Origin: Methylobacterium tardum
GTDB lineage: Bacteria > Pseudomonadota > Alphaproteobacteria > Rhizobiales > Beijerinckiaceae
Assembly: GCF_023546765.1 (NCBI RefSeq)
Contig: NZ_CP097484.1
Span: forward strand, 310,001-374,000
Direction of reading: 5' to 3'
DNA: 64,000 bases
The notes under the pieces were generated by a model that worked only from the letters and a program-made list of their open reading frames with translations, made no database searches and was not told the DNA's origin. The translations under genes were made by a program, and so were the position numbers. Positions 35,585 to 44,162 of this stretch are shown here, piece by piece (position 1 is the stretch's first letter; every line of letters starts with the position of its first letter).

Positions 35585-36739
35585 TCACGTCTTGCTCGGG
35601 GGCAGCTCGATGGTGTCGGGCGCCACCTTCGCGCCCGCGCGGACCCGCGAAAGGCCGTTGACCACCACGGTCTCGTCGCCCTTCAGCCCGGACTGGATCA
35701 CCCGGTAGCCATCGACCTTCGGTCCCAGCACCACGTCCTTCTGCTGGATCACGTTGTCGGGCCCGACGATGTAGACGATCCGCTTATCCTGGTTCGCCGC
35801 CACCGCTTCGTCGGGAAGCATAATCCCCTGGAACGGCTTGGTGGCCGGCATCGAGACGATGCCGAACAGGCCCGGCTTGATGAATAGGTCGGCGTTCGGG
35901 ACGGTCGCGCGCAGCAGGATCGTGCCGGTGGCGTTGTCGACGCGGTTGTCGGCGAAGTCGAGGGTGCCCTTGCGGGTCGGCTTCGCCTCTCCGGAGAGCG
36001 CGATCAGGATCGGCACGCCCTTGCCCTGCTGGGTCTGGCCCATGCCGATGCCGAGGCTGTTCTGGTATTTGAGGAACGATTTCTCGTCGACGGTGAAGCT
36101 GAAATAGATCGGATCGAGCGACACGATCGTGGTCAGCATCGTCTGATCGGCACTGACGATGTTGCCCTCGGTGACGAGACGGCGGCTGATCCGGCCGTTG
36201 ATCGGCGCCTTCACCTCGCTGAAATCGTAGTTCAGCTGCGCGTTGTTGAGGGCGGCCTGCGCGCTGTCGACATCGGCCTGGGCGGTCTGCGAGGCCTGCC
36301 GGCGCTGGTCGGTGACCTGCTCGGAGATGTTGCCGCTGCGCGACAGGGTCTGCGCGCGCTCCAGGTCGGTCTGCGAGAAGGATTGCCGGGCCTTCGCGGA
36401 GGCCAGCGCCGCCTGCGCCTGCTCCAGCGCCGCCTTGTAGGGGCGCCGGTCGATGACGAACAGCAGGTCACCCTTCTTCACGGTCTGACCATCCGTGAAG
36501 TTGATCTTCTCCAAGTACCCGGTGACGCGGGCGCGAACCTCGACGTAGTCGATCGGGTCGAACCGGCCGGTATACTGATCCTGCTCGACGATCTGGCGCA
36601 CGACCGGCTTCGCCACGGTCACCTTGGGCGGCGGACCGCCCGGGGCCTGTGCGTGCGCAGGCGTCGCGAGGGGACCCACCGCCAAGCCGGCGGCCAGTCC
36701 TGACAATACGGTGAGAAGGCTGGGAAGCCGGCTGCGCAT
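35585..36739 (-). CDS. RND efflux periplasmic adaptor (membrane fusion protein)
   Basis: A 384-residue AcrA/MexE-type adaptor. ATG 36739, with CAGGA upstream, begins a signal peptide (LLTVLSGLAAGLAVGPLATP, cleavage near AHA-QAP). There is no lipobox cysteine, so it is not a lipoprotein, unlike AcrA. It then shows QDQYTGRFDPIDYVEVRARV, the lipoyl half-motif GQTVKKGDLLFVID, an alpha-hairpin with repeated Ala/Gln heptads, APINGRISRRLVTEGNIVSA, and a C-terminal VGPDNVIQQKDVVLG domain. The long ORF upstream of 36739 is spurious. The permease follows about 107 bases downstream, so both form one pump operon. Confidence 0.93.
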   Translation of the reverse strand: MRSRLPSLLTVLSGLAAGLAVGPLATPAHAQAPGGPPPKVTVAKPVVRQIVEQDQYTGRFDPIDYVEVRARVTGYLEKINFTDGQTVKKGDLLFVIDRRPYKAALEQAQAALASAKARQSFSQTDLERAQTLSRSGNISEQVTDQRRQASQTAQADVDSAQAALNNAQLNYDFSEVKAPINGRISRRLVTEGNIVSADQTMLTTIVSLDPIYFSFTVDEKSFLKYQNSLGIGMGQTQQGKGVPILIALSGEAKPTRKGTLDFADNRVDNATGTILLRATVPNADLFIKPGLFGIVSMPATKPFQGIMLPDEAVAANQDKRIVYIVGPDNVIQQKDVVLGPKVDGYRVIQSGLKGDETVVVNGLSRVRAGAKVAPDTIELPPSKT

Positions 36740-36884
36740 CGGGTCCTGCTGTCGGTTGGCCGACCTATCGGTCGCGCCGAGCGTGACGATTGTTCCGCCG
36801 CTGGGGCGCCCTAACCCGTACGAAACGCTGTTGCTTGTGCGCGAGCGCACATCACGGGGCCGTGAGCCGGATTGTTCCAGCGAT

Positions 36885-37205
36885 CTATTCGATCGTTTCG
36901 CCGGCGCTGTACCAATCCTTGAAGCCGCCCTTGTAGTGTTCGGTGATGGCGACGCCGGCATTCTGGGCCGCCATGAGCGCGTGAATCGAACGTACCCCGG
37001 ACGCGCAGGAGAAGACGGGCCGCCGCCCATCATCGGCGATCAGTGCGGCCACGGCCTGCGGATCGAAGCTGGACAGCGGATGCGAGACGGCGCCCGGGAT
37101 ATGTCCGACCTCGTATTCGTGCGGCTCCCGCACGTCGATCACCAGCATCGAGCCATCGCTCAACCCACGCTTGATCGTTTCACGATCGAGGTCGACCACC
37201 TGCAT
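36885..37205 (-). CDS. Rhodanese-like domain protein
   Basis: A single rhodanese domain of 106 residues: VDLDRETIKRGLSDGSMLVI, DVREPHEYEVGHIPGAVSHP, the active-site loop CASGVRS with Cys67, and a C-terminal HYKGGFKDWYSAGETIE. Single-domain rhodaneses carry persulfide sulfur for thiolation or detoxification. The DVRE, GHI(P)GA and GG...W signatures are all present. There is no signal peptide. It lies upstream of the RND operon on the same strand, about 145 bases away, with no evident functional link. Confidence 0.92.
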   Translation of the reverse strand: MQVVDLDRETIKRGLSDGSMLVIDVREPHEYEVGHIPGAVSHPLSSFDPQAVAALIADDGRRPVFSCASGVRSIHALMAAQNAGVAITEHYKGGFKDWYSAGETIE

Positions 37206-37316
37206 CGGCAGGATCTCCGTTCCGCCCGGTCTCCGCGTGATCTGCGGACTGACGCTTTTCCTTATTCGTCAGGGTAGGATGGTGCAACTCGGAGGTCTGT
37301 CGCGGCGAGGCGGCGG

Positions 37317-38606
37317 TCACAGCGCGTCGACGGTCGGTCCAACGGCGTCGAAATGGGCGGCCCAATCCGGCGGCACGTAGCCCTCGAGACGTCCGGTCAG
37401 CTCCGTCCGCAGCTCCGAGCCCGGGCGCGCCAGAGCCTCGATGGCCGCCAGCCAGCCGGGACCGTCCAGCGGGTCGCGAAACAGCGCGAAGCCGTCAGCG
37501 ATCTCGCGATGAACTCGGATGTCGGACGCGATGACCGGCAGGCCGGAGGCTGCGGCCTCGACCACCGGGATACCGTAGCCCTCGGTGAACGAGGGCATCA
37601 GCAGCGCGGTGCAGCTGCGCATCAGCGCGGCGAGGCCGTGCGTCGAGAGCCCCGTGACCTCGATCGTGTGCGCCTGCACGCCGGGGCACCGCTCCAGCAT
37701 GTCGATGGCGCTCTCGGCCTCCCAGCCGCGTCGCCCGACCACGACGAGGCGGGGCGTGGCGGCGCCGAGGCGTTCGGCCAGCTGCCGCCAGATCTGGAAC
37801 AGGAGCAGGTGGTTCTTGCGCGATTCGATCGTGCCGCAGACCACGAAGGTGGGGCGATCGGTCCGAAATCGCGGACCGGTCCGACCGAAGGCGGCCTCGA
37901 CCCCGAGATGGCCGACCGCCAGGGGCGGGCGCCCGAACCCCTCGGCCGCAAGGAAATCGAGGGTGCGTTCGCCGGTATCCACCGAGTTCACCAGGATCGC
38001 GGCGGCGTGGCGGCCGATGGTGCGCATCCGCGCCCGGTGGCGGTCGGCCTCGCCGGCCCGACCGTATTCCGGGTGGGTGATCGGGATCAGGTCGTGGACG
38101 AAGAATGCCGCCCGGATATCCGGGCGCATATAGAGCCAGTCGAACCGGCGCGGGTTGTCGAGGCGCAGGTGGGAGGTGTGCAGATAGAGCGTGTCGCGCG
38201 GCAGGGCCGCGATCGGGCGGCTGCGCAACGCGATGTCGGCGGTCGTCCGCGCCTGGATGCGGCGCCGGTCGGAGGCGCCGATCCGCGTGCCGGGCACCCG
38301 CGCAGACGCTCCGGAGGCCGCGTCCGGATCGCCGCATCGCGCGGCCAGCCGCCGATAGACCGGGTCCGAGGCCGCGTCCCGGTCCTCGACCCAGCCGGCG
38401 GCCACGGTCTCGACGATGGCGCGCGCCTGGTCACGGTCGACGACGCGCGGTCCCAGTCCCGTCGAAACGACGCCGAAACCGGGGGCCGACCGATCGAGAA
38501 AGGCGCGTGCGTAGGCGAGGTCGACGCGATCAATCCCGGAGGGACTCGCATGACGCAGGCGCGTGACGAGGCGCGTGAGATCGAAGGCGATCGGTCGGTC
38601 CGTCAT
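37317..38606 (-). CDS. GT4-family glycosyltransferase
   Basis: A 429-residue GT-B fold enzyme. The N-terminal domain opens PIAFDLTRLVTRLRHASPSG (the GIDRVDLAYAR signature of this mannosyltransferase-like group), and FFVHDLIPITHPEYG is also found there. The C-terminal nucleotide-sugar domain has FVVCGTIESRKNHLLLFQIW, the GL..LM..CTALLMPSFTEGYG stretch and GIPVVEAAASGLPVIASDI, in which the Glu contacts the sugar nucleotide. No membrane segment is visible. It is isolated from the large exopolysaccharide locus by 13 kb, so its glycan is unknown. Confidence 0.88.
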   Translation of the reverse strand: MTDRPIAFDLTRLVTRLRHASPSGIDRVDLAYARAFLDRSAPGFGVVSTGLGPRVVDRDQARAIVETVAAGWVEDRDAASDPVYRRLAARCGDPDAASGASARVPGTRIGASDRRRIQARTTADIALRSRPIAALPRDTLYLHTSHLRLDNPRRFDWLYMRPDIRAAFFVHDLIPITHPEYGRAGEADRHRARMRTIGRHAAAILVNSVDTGERTLDFLAAEGFGRPPLAVGHLGVEAAFGRTGPRFRTDRPTFVVCGTIESRKNHLLLFQIWRQLAERLGAATPRLVVVGRRGWEAESAIDMLERCPGVQAHTIEVTGLSTHGLAALMRSCTALLMPSFTEGYGIPVVEAAASGLPVIASDIRVHREIADGFALFRDPLDGPGWLAAIEALARPGSELRTELTGRLEGYVPPDWAAHFDAVGPTVDAL

Positions 38607-38746
38607 GATCCTCGAGCAGAAAGGGGGAATGGCGAACCCCTACCGGCCCGGGACGGCGAGGGCCAGAGCTTCCGGCACGCGGGACATCCGAGAAGGGGTT
38701 GCACCGCGCGAGTGTGAAGGCTAAGAGCGCCGGGCCTTCGCGGCGT

Positions 38747-38824
38747 CGGAGTGTAGCGCAGCCCGGTTAGCGCACTAGTCTGGGGGACTAGGGGTCGTGG
38801 GTTCGAATCCCGCCACTCCGACCA
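38747..38824 (+). tRNA. tRNA-Pro (anticodon GGG), CCA encoded
   Basis: The acceptor stem CGGAGTG/CACTCCG pairs perfectly. The anticodon stem CTAGT/ACTAG carries loop CTGGGGG with anticodon GGG at 38782-38784. The T arm is GTGGG-TTCGAAT-CCCGC, and ACCA follows. The GGG anticodon reads CCC/CCU proline codons. Confidence 0.95.
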
Positions 38825-38853
38825 TTATACCGCAGCGGCAATGAGCTAGACAG

Positions 38854-38874
38854 GGCAGCCCTCGGGCTGCCTTT
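38854..38874 (+). terminator. Probable terminator after tRNA-Pro
   Basis: A 7-bp stem GGCAGCC (38854-38860) and GGCTGCC (38865-38871) with CTCG loop is followed by TTTCT. It is located 30 bases after the tRNA 3' end. The T run is short but the position is right. Confidence 0.65.
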
Positions 38875-39210
38875 CTCATGTCTGGCGGCGAGGTTTCGGC
38901 CGTGGCGCAAATTACTCGGATGCCGATCCCGCGTGGGGCACTCGGACGGCCGCCCGAACTCTTGCATCGGAGCGCTGCCGTCCCCGGCCTCACGACGCGG
39001 CAACCAGCCATCGCAGAGCGGATCTGATCGCTCCATCGTCTGACGAATCCCGCTTGGCCTCTGGAAGCGGCGGTGTGACCCCGACTGACACGTGATGATC
39101 TGTCAGGATGAGGTTCAGGACAGCGGGAGACTCAATCAGGTCCTTGCTGATGGCCAAGACGACGGACGGCGCCACCTGTTCACAGGGAACTTCGCGTTCG
39201 CCGGAACGTG
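38875..39210. other. Intergenic region between the tRNA terminator and the small basic gene
   Basis: About 335 bases. A minus-strand frame of 61 codons at 38990-39175 has mixed composition but no ribosome binding site and is not called. Near the end, GGAAC at 39186-39190 followed after 16 bases by CGTG resembles a weak EcfG-type promoter for the small basic gene downstream. Confidence 0.3.
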
Positions 39211-39248
39211 GAATGCCTCCTTGGCATTCGGCCTCCGATCACGGAGGC
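39211..39248 (+). promoter_or_regulatory. Tandem hairpins, the second covering the ribosome binding site
   Basis: Two perfect inverted repeats lie back to back. GAATGCC (39211-39217) pairs with GGCATTC (39223-39229) across a five-base loop. GCCTCCG (39231-39237) pairs with CGGAGGC (39242-39248) across ATCA. The second arm contains the Shine-Dalgarno CGGAGG for the ATG at 39253, so in the folded message the ribosome site would be masked. This suggests translational control, for example by temperature or a binding factor. Confidence 0.5.
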
Positions 39249-39252
39249 GACA

Positions 39253-39390
39253 ATGACTGAGAAGAAGGGTCACGGCAGCGCGACGGCCAAGAAGGCGAAC
39301 GCGAAGGCCAAAAAGGAAGGCAAGTCCAACCCGCGGACATCCTCATCGGCGCAGGCCGAGCTCGGGAAGAAGGGCGGCAAGAGCAAGTGA
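39253..39390 (+). CDS. Small lysine/alanine-rich basic protein, 45 residues
   Basis: MTEKKGHGSATAKKANAKAK then KEGKSNPRTSSSAQAELGKK and GGKSK. Very basic, with no hydrophobic core; it resembles histone-H1-like or ribosome/DNA-associated stress peptides found in Rhizobiales, with no proven role. ATG 39253 is fixed by the CGGAGG six bases upstream, itself within a hairpin. A longer frame from 39208 would start inside the hairpin region and is unlikely. Confidence 0.65.
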   Translation: MTEKKGHGSATAKKANAKAKKEGKSNPRTSSSAQAELGKKGGKSK

Positions 39391-39556
39391 ATACGGCCGG
39401 GCGGGGCCAGCTGATCGCACGATTCCGCCGCTGCAAACCCTTGGGCGGAGTCCGACCGTACGTCGCCTGAGGCTCACCGGACGATCAGATCGCCCGCTTG
39501 GCAGGCTGGACACGTCTTGATGGTCCGGAGCGGAACGCGCGTCGCCAGCCGCATGC

Positions 39557-41394
39557 TCACTCGCGTCGGATGCGCCAGACTTTCAGTGCCGACCCGCTCG
39601 GCATATTGTTGATTGGCTCAAGCCAGTCCGGGGTCGCCCGGCTGCCGCGGGCGAGGCCCGTTGCGAAAGGTTGAGGCTTATCCGGCCCTCTCGTCTCAAG
39701 CGCGAGCGTGCACAGCACGAGGTAGTCGGCGCCACGGTCGCGGGCGACCGTCCTCAAGACCGCCTCCGAGCCCTCGGACGCCTCGATCGCGGCGCGCAGC
39801 CCGACGAGGTTGCGATGGTAGGGCGCGGCGACGATCGAATGCCCAGTCCTGAGGAGGATGGCCGGCCCCAGGTCGATCTGGCTCAGCACCAGCCCCGCCG
39901 GCAGCCGGCCGAGGGCGGCAAGCGCCGTCGGATCGGTGCAGGTCGTCCAACTTCCCGTGATCGCCGGTTGAGCGCCAGGCGCCGCTGCCGGCGCATCGGC
40001 AATTCGGCACCGATCGCCCAGACCTTGCCCATCATCGTCAAGGGAAGCGCCAGGACCATCAGCCGCCGCAGAACTGTCGCGGGCTCCCGGACGATGCGCA
40101 TGGCGCGGTCGAGCGCGAGCGCGGCCATCAGCGGCACGAAGGCACCCGCGACATACATGCCCCGCACCTGGACCAGCGCGACCAGCGTGCCCGGCCACAT
40201 CACCGTCGCGACCGCGAGGAAGAACCGGCGCCGTTCCGGCTCCTGCACGCGGATAGCCATGACGGTTGCGTAGAGCGCGGCCACGATCAGCGGCACGATG
40301 TTGGCCAGCGCCACGTCCGGCTCGCCGCGCAGGACCTGCAGGAACGAACGCATCTCGTCGACTTGCTGCAGCCAGGATGTGCGCACGACCGCGTCCATGC
40401 CGGCAAACGGCCCGGCGAGGCAGTCCGGCGCGACCAGAACGAAACCGGCCGCCACGGCGGCCCCCATGACAGCCGCGACGAACAGACGCCCGTTCCGGTT
40501 CAGGCCGAGCCTTTCCGCCACGAGAGCGGCGACGCCGGTGAAGGCGCCTCCGGCCGCCAGCAGGAGCCAGGGTGGCGAGAGCGCATCGCAGGCCGGGACG
40601 GTCCACAATGCCGGCGCCGTCTGCACGCCGAACATCAGGACGCTCGCCGCGAGGAGACCGGTCCCGAAGCCCGCAAGCCTGCCGGACGCAGCGGCGCCGT
40701 GGAGCACCCAATCGGCGACGACGAACAGCCCTGCAGCCGCGATGACCGGCAGGGTCTCAAGCCCGATCGCGAGCGACAGGCCGGCCACGAGACCGGCGGC
40801 GAGGCCGCGCCTGACGGGCCGGTCCGAACGCGCCAGGGCGAGGGCGACAGCCAGCACGGCGCAGAGCTGCGCGTTGTGGTGATCGATCCGCCCGAAGCGG
40901 AAAGTGTTCAGGAACACGCCGGTCTGCGGGGCGATGAAGAGGGTCAGCAGGGCCGGGCGCCACCCGAACAGCCGGCGCATGCCGAAATAAGCCAGCGCGC
41001 CGTAGAGCGCGAAGAGCATGAGCGGCCAGAGTGCGGCGACGGCCGGCTCGGCGAGTTCGCGCCCGAGAACGGGCGTGAGCGCCAGGATGAGCGCGGCGAG
41101 CGGCAGATCGATCAGGCGGGACCAGTGCGAGGCGATGCCGGCCGGCGGGAGCATGCGGTGCTGCACGGGATCGAACCAGCCCTGGCCGGCCAGAAGGTCG
41201 CGCACGCCGACGAGGCGCATCATGTCGTCGGTATCGGGCAGGCGCAGCCCGTCGAAGACGGGAATAAGATTGCGCGGATCGTACAGGCCGAAGAGCGCGA
41301 CGAGGACGAGCATCCCGATCAGCAGCCGGCTCTCGAACGGCGAGCGCCCCGCCTCCGCGCGGCGGACCGAGAGAGTTTCGACGAGGCTGGTCAT
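39557..41394 (-). pseudogene. GT-C/STT3-like multi-pass membrane protein, frame-broken
   Basis: ATG 41394 starts MTSLVETLSVRRAEAGRSPF, then a helix and the loop RLPDTDDMMRLVGVRDLLAG, whose DTDD resembles the acidic DxD motif in the first loop of GT-C and STT3-type enzymes. About ten membrane helices follow (GLAAGLVAGLSLAIGLETLP, LVAPDCLAGPFAGMDAVV). After VWAIGAEL near 40005 the frame changes: the next frame supplies ADAPAAAPGAQPAITGSWTT to EPINNMPSGSALKVWRIRRE, a C-terminal soluble part. One missing base explains it; the joined length is about 612 residues. Lipid-linked sugar transfer is likely but the acceptor is unknown. Confidence 0.65.
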
Positions 41395-41475
41395 GCGAGG
41401 ATCCTGGACGCCCCGGCAAAGTGGCAGGATGCGCTTACCGTCGCGTGAAGCGGCCGCTTGGATCGACCGACGCTC

Positions 41476-42300
41476 CTAATGCCCGGCCCGCGCGGCATCG
41501 GCGAAGCGGCAGATATCCTTCGCGACCGAGGCATGCAGGCTGAACGGGACGCTGAGGGCCTCGACCATGTCGCCGTGACCGAGGCCCGGGTAGATGCGCA
41601 CCTGCTGAGTCCCAGCGGATCGCTGGAGCTTCTCCGCGAGCGCGACCGTTCCGGAGGGCTTCACGTCGCGATCGGCGGCTCCCGTGAGCAGCAACATGGC
41701 CGGGTGCGGACCGGCGGCGTGTTTGATCGGCTGCAAGGCCTGATCGCTGCCCGCGAAGACCTGCCTGTCCTGCGGGTCGGTCAGCGCAGCCACCGCGTAG
41801 GGTCCGGACAGCCCGACGATGCCCGCGAGGGCCTCCGGGCTGGTGCCGGCCCGCTCCAGCCACGCCGCATCCAATCCCAGCATCGCGGCGGCCCAGGCGC
41901 CGGAGGAATGACCGACGATGACGACACGGTGGGGATCACCTGCGAACTCGGCTGCGTGCGCGAGCGTCCAGGCGACGGCGGCGGCGTTGTCGTTCAGGAT
42001 ATCCGGCAGGCTCGCCGCCGGGACATGCCGGTATTCCGGAATGACCGTGACGAAACCGCGTCGCGCGAAGGCGGCGCCCACATAGGCGACATCCTCCTTG
42101 GACCCGCTCCGCCAGCCGCCTCCGTAGAGGAACACCACGACCGGGTGCGGGCCGGGCCCACTCGGCCGGTAGATGTCGGCCTGATGGGACTCTCCCGCCG
42201 CGTAAGCGCGCCCCTTGTCCACCTGCACCTCGAGGGGCGCGAGCAGGTTCAGGATCAGCAACGTCAGGCTGACGGCCGTCTCCGACACGAGACTCAACAT
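41476..42300 (-). CDS. Alpha/beta hydrolase (esterase/HSL-like)
   Basis: A 274-residue hydrolase. A hydrophobic N-terminus (VSETAVSLTLLILNLLAPLE) may act as signal or anchor. The oxyanion motif VVVFLYGGGWRSG lies near 55-67 and the nucleophile elbow GHSSGAWAAAML near 130, followed by a DRDVKPSG region and GLGHGDMVEAL with the catalytic His. This order is that of hormone-sensitive-lipase-like or BD-FAE-type esterases acting on short acyl esters. It is the last gene in the minus-strand run that begins with the carrier protein, 68 bases after the tandem hydrolase, so it may belong to the same unit. Confidence 0.85.
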   Translation of the reverse strand: MLSLVSETAVSLTLLILNLLAPLEVQVDKGRAYAAGESHQADIYRPSGPGPHPVVVFLYGGGWRSGSKEDVAYVGAAFARRGFVTVIPEYRHVPAASLPDILNDNAAAVAWTLAHAAEFAGDPHRVVIVGHSSGAWAAAMLGLDAAWLERAGTSPEALAGIVGLSGPYAVAALTDPQDRQVFAGSDQALQPIKHAAGPHPAMLLLTGAADRDVKPSGTVALAEKLQRSAGTQQVRIYPGLGHGDMVEALSVPFSLHASVAKDICRFADAARAGH

Positions 42301-42368
42301 CGGCCGCTCATCCGCTGCTGCCCGTCAAGCGGCAAAGCCAGGCTCCCTGCGTCCGATCGGGCGGGGGA

Positions 42369-44162
42369 TCATGTCCGAGCCACCGCGTCGAGGCGGATCT
42401 CAGGGACGGCGGAGGCAGACCGTACCGCCGGGACGCGCCGCACGGCCCGCAGCAGCTCGCGCAGCTGCGCCGCCAGCAGGGCCTGCGCCTCGGGCGCGCC
42501 GAGATTGTGGTCCGCGCCCGCCAGGACCGTCACCGGCGCGCCGAGACGCCGGTCGGCCCGGCCGGGAAAGCGTCCGAGGTGGCGGCGCGCGGCGATCAGG
42601 CCGGGATCGCCTGCGCTGTAGAGCAGGCGGATCTCGGCGCCCCGCCGCCGGATCGCGGCGACGCGCCGGGCGACGGAGCCGCCCGGGTTGATCGGGCGCC
42701 AGGCGCGGCGAACCCGACGGAGCGCCGCGTCGAACCCGCGCCGCGCCAGGGCCTCGGCGATCGGCCGGACATGGATCTCGACCCGGAGCAGGCGCCGCCA
42801 GGTCGAGCCCTGGGTCAGAAGCCCCGCATAGGTGGAGGCGCTCCCGAACGTCTGGCGGATCACGCGGTCGAGATCCTGCTCCGGGTCCCAGTCGAAGCAG
42901 TAGAGGTTGATCAGGAGGGCGCCGGCGATCCGCGGATCCCTGCAGAGGGCCTGGAACGCCGCGTAGGCGCCGCTGCACCCGCCCATGAGCACGATGGGGG
43001 CGCCGGTATCGGCGATCTGGTCGACGGCCGCGGCGATGTCGGCGAACCCGTCCGGGGCGAAAAGCGGATTGCGTCCATCCGGACGATCCGCGCTGTCGCC
43101 GATCCCACTCAGATCGAAGCGGACCGAGGCGACGCCCTCGGCGGCCAGGCTCCGGGCCAGCGTCGTGGTCTGGCGCCCCCAACCGGAATGGACGCTCATG
43201 CCGGTCGAGACGAACAGGACCGCCGGCGCACCCGTCTCGCGCACGCGCGGCCTGCACCGGATGCCGAACAGGCCCGGTCCGAACCGGATCGGCTCCTCGT
43301 CCCAGGCGGAGCCCGCGAAGCGCGCGGGGGGAGGGGGTGGCGCGGCGCCTGCCGCCATGGCCATCCCGTCGGTCGCGAAGCCCGTGACGCGCGCGAAGTC
43401 GGCAGCCGGGACGGCGGCGAAAATCGGATCGCCGACCAAGTGGGCCAGCCCCGGAAACGGACCCGTCACGACGTCGCAACCGAGGGCGCCGAGGCGGGTC
43501 GCAAGCGCCTTCGTCTCGGAAGCGAGCAGGAGCACGCGCGGCGCCGGCGGATGGTCGATCCGGGCGAGATTCAGGTCGGCGAGGTCGGCCAGGAACGCGG
43601 CCTCCATGCGGAAGCCGCCGATCGTCAGCGTGTCGGCTTCCAGGGGCGGGTTCGATCCGTCCGGCAGGCGGCCGATCGTCTGGGCGCGCAGACGCATCTC
43701 CCGCAGGTAAGAGCGCCCGGTCGTCACGGGCGCCAGCAGAACGAGCCGCTCCACCGATTCCGTTTCCGCCGCCAGTGCCGCAAGGGTCGCGCCGAAGCGA
43801 AGGCCGACCAGCGCGACCTCCGTGACCCCGGTCGTACGGCGCAGAAAGCGGATGGCCTGGCGGATCGCCGCGACGCAGGAGGCGACACGCGCCTCGTCTT
43901 GATCGGCCGAGTTGCCCTCGCCGGGGTAGTCGAACCGCAACGTCGGGCAGCCCGCGCTCGCGAGCGAGTCGGCAAGCACCCGCCAGGGCCGGTGTGCGGC
44001 CATCTGCTCGAACCCGTAGGCGCCGCAGAGCACGACACCGCGCCGACCCGCCGCCGGATGAAGCCAGCCGAAGAGGCCGTCGAACGTCACCGGCTGCGGC
44101 GCGCGCGGGCCGGATGGCGCGGTCGCGTCTCGAAACTCAGGCGCCGTGATCTCAGGCGTCAT
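42369..44162 (-). CDS. Tandem alpha/beta hydrolase-fold protein with unusual nucleophile positions
   Basis: A 597-residue protein made of two hydrolase-fold halves. In the first (about 25-250) LRFDYPGEGNSAD is typical, but the elbow reads VGLRFGA (120-125), with Arg where the Ser should be, so it is probably non-catalytic. In the second (about 295-580) VLFVSTGMSVHSGWGRQ and VRFDLSGIGDS lead to the elbow MGGCSGAY with Cys396 as nucleophile, and the acid/His region VTVLAGADHNLG. Both halves resemble exosortase-associated and surfactant-biosynthesis hydrolases. The ATG overlaps the end of the GH2 gene by 11 bases. A thioesterase or acyltransferase working with the carrier protein is an attractive inference. 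Confidence 0.8.
   Translation of the reverse strand: MTPEITAPEFRDATAPSGPRAPQPVTFDGLFGWLHPAAGRRGVVLCGAYGFEQMAAHRPWRVLADSLASAGCPTLRFDYPGEGNSADQDEARVASCVAAIRQAIRFLRRTTGVTEVALVGLRFGATLAALAAETESVERLVLLAPVTTGRSYLREMRLRAQTIGRLPDGSNPPLEADTLTIGGFRMEAAFLADLADLNLARIDHPPAPRVLLLASETKALATRLGALGCDVVTGPFPGLAHLVGDPIFAAVPAADFARVTGFATDGMAMAAGAAPPPPPARFAGSAWDEEPIRFGPGLFGIRCRPRVRETGAPAVLFVSTGMSVHSGWGRQTTTLARSLAAEGVASVRFDLSGIGDSADRPDGRNPLFAPDGFADIAAAVDQIADTGAPIVLMGGCSGAYAAFQALCRDPRIAGALLINLYCFDWDPEQDLDRVIRQTFGSASTYAGLLTQGSTWRRLLRVEIHVRPIAEALARRGFDAALRRVRRAWRPINPGGSVARRVAAIRRRGAEIRLLYSAGDPGLIAARRHLGRFPGRADRRLGAPVTVLAGADHNLGAPEAQALLAAQLRELLRAVRRVPAVRSASAVPEIRLDAVART

Noticed and set aside
38775..39036. Minus-strand ORFs ending in GVAGFEPTTPSPPD and GGIRTHDP
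   Set aside because: These are the well-known antisense translations of a tRNA gene; the tRNA-Pro on the plus strand explains them.
38990..39175. Minus-strand 61-codon ORF downstream of tRNA-Pro
   Set aside because: Balanced composition but no ribosome binding site and no family; too short to support.
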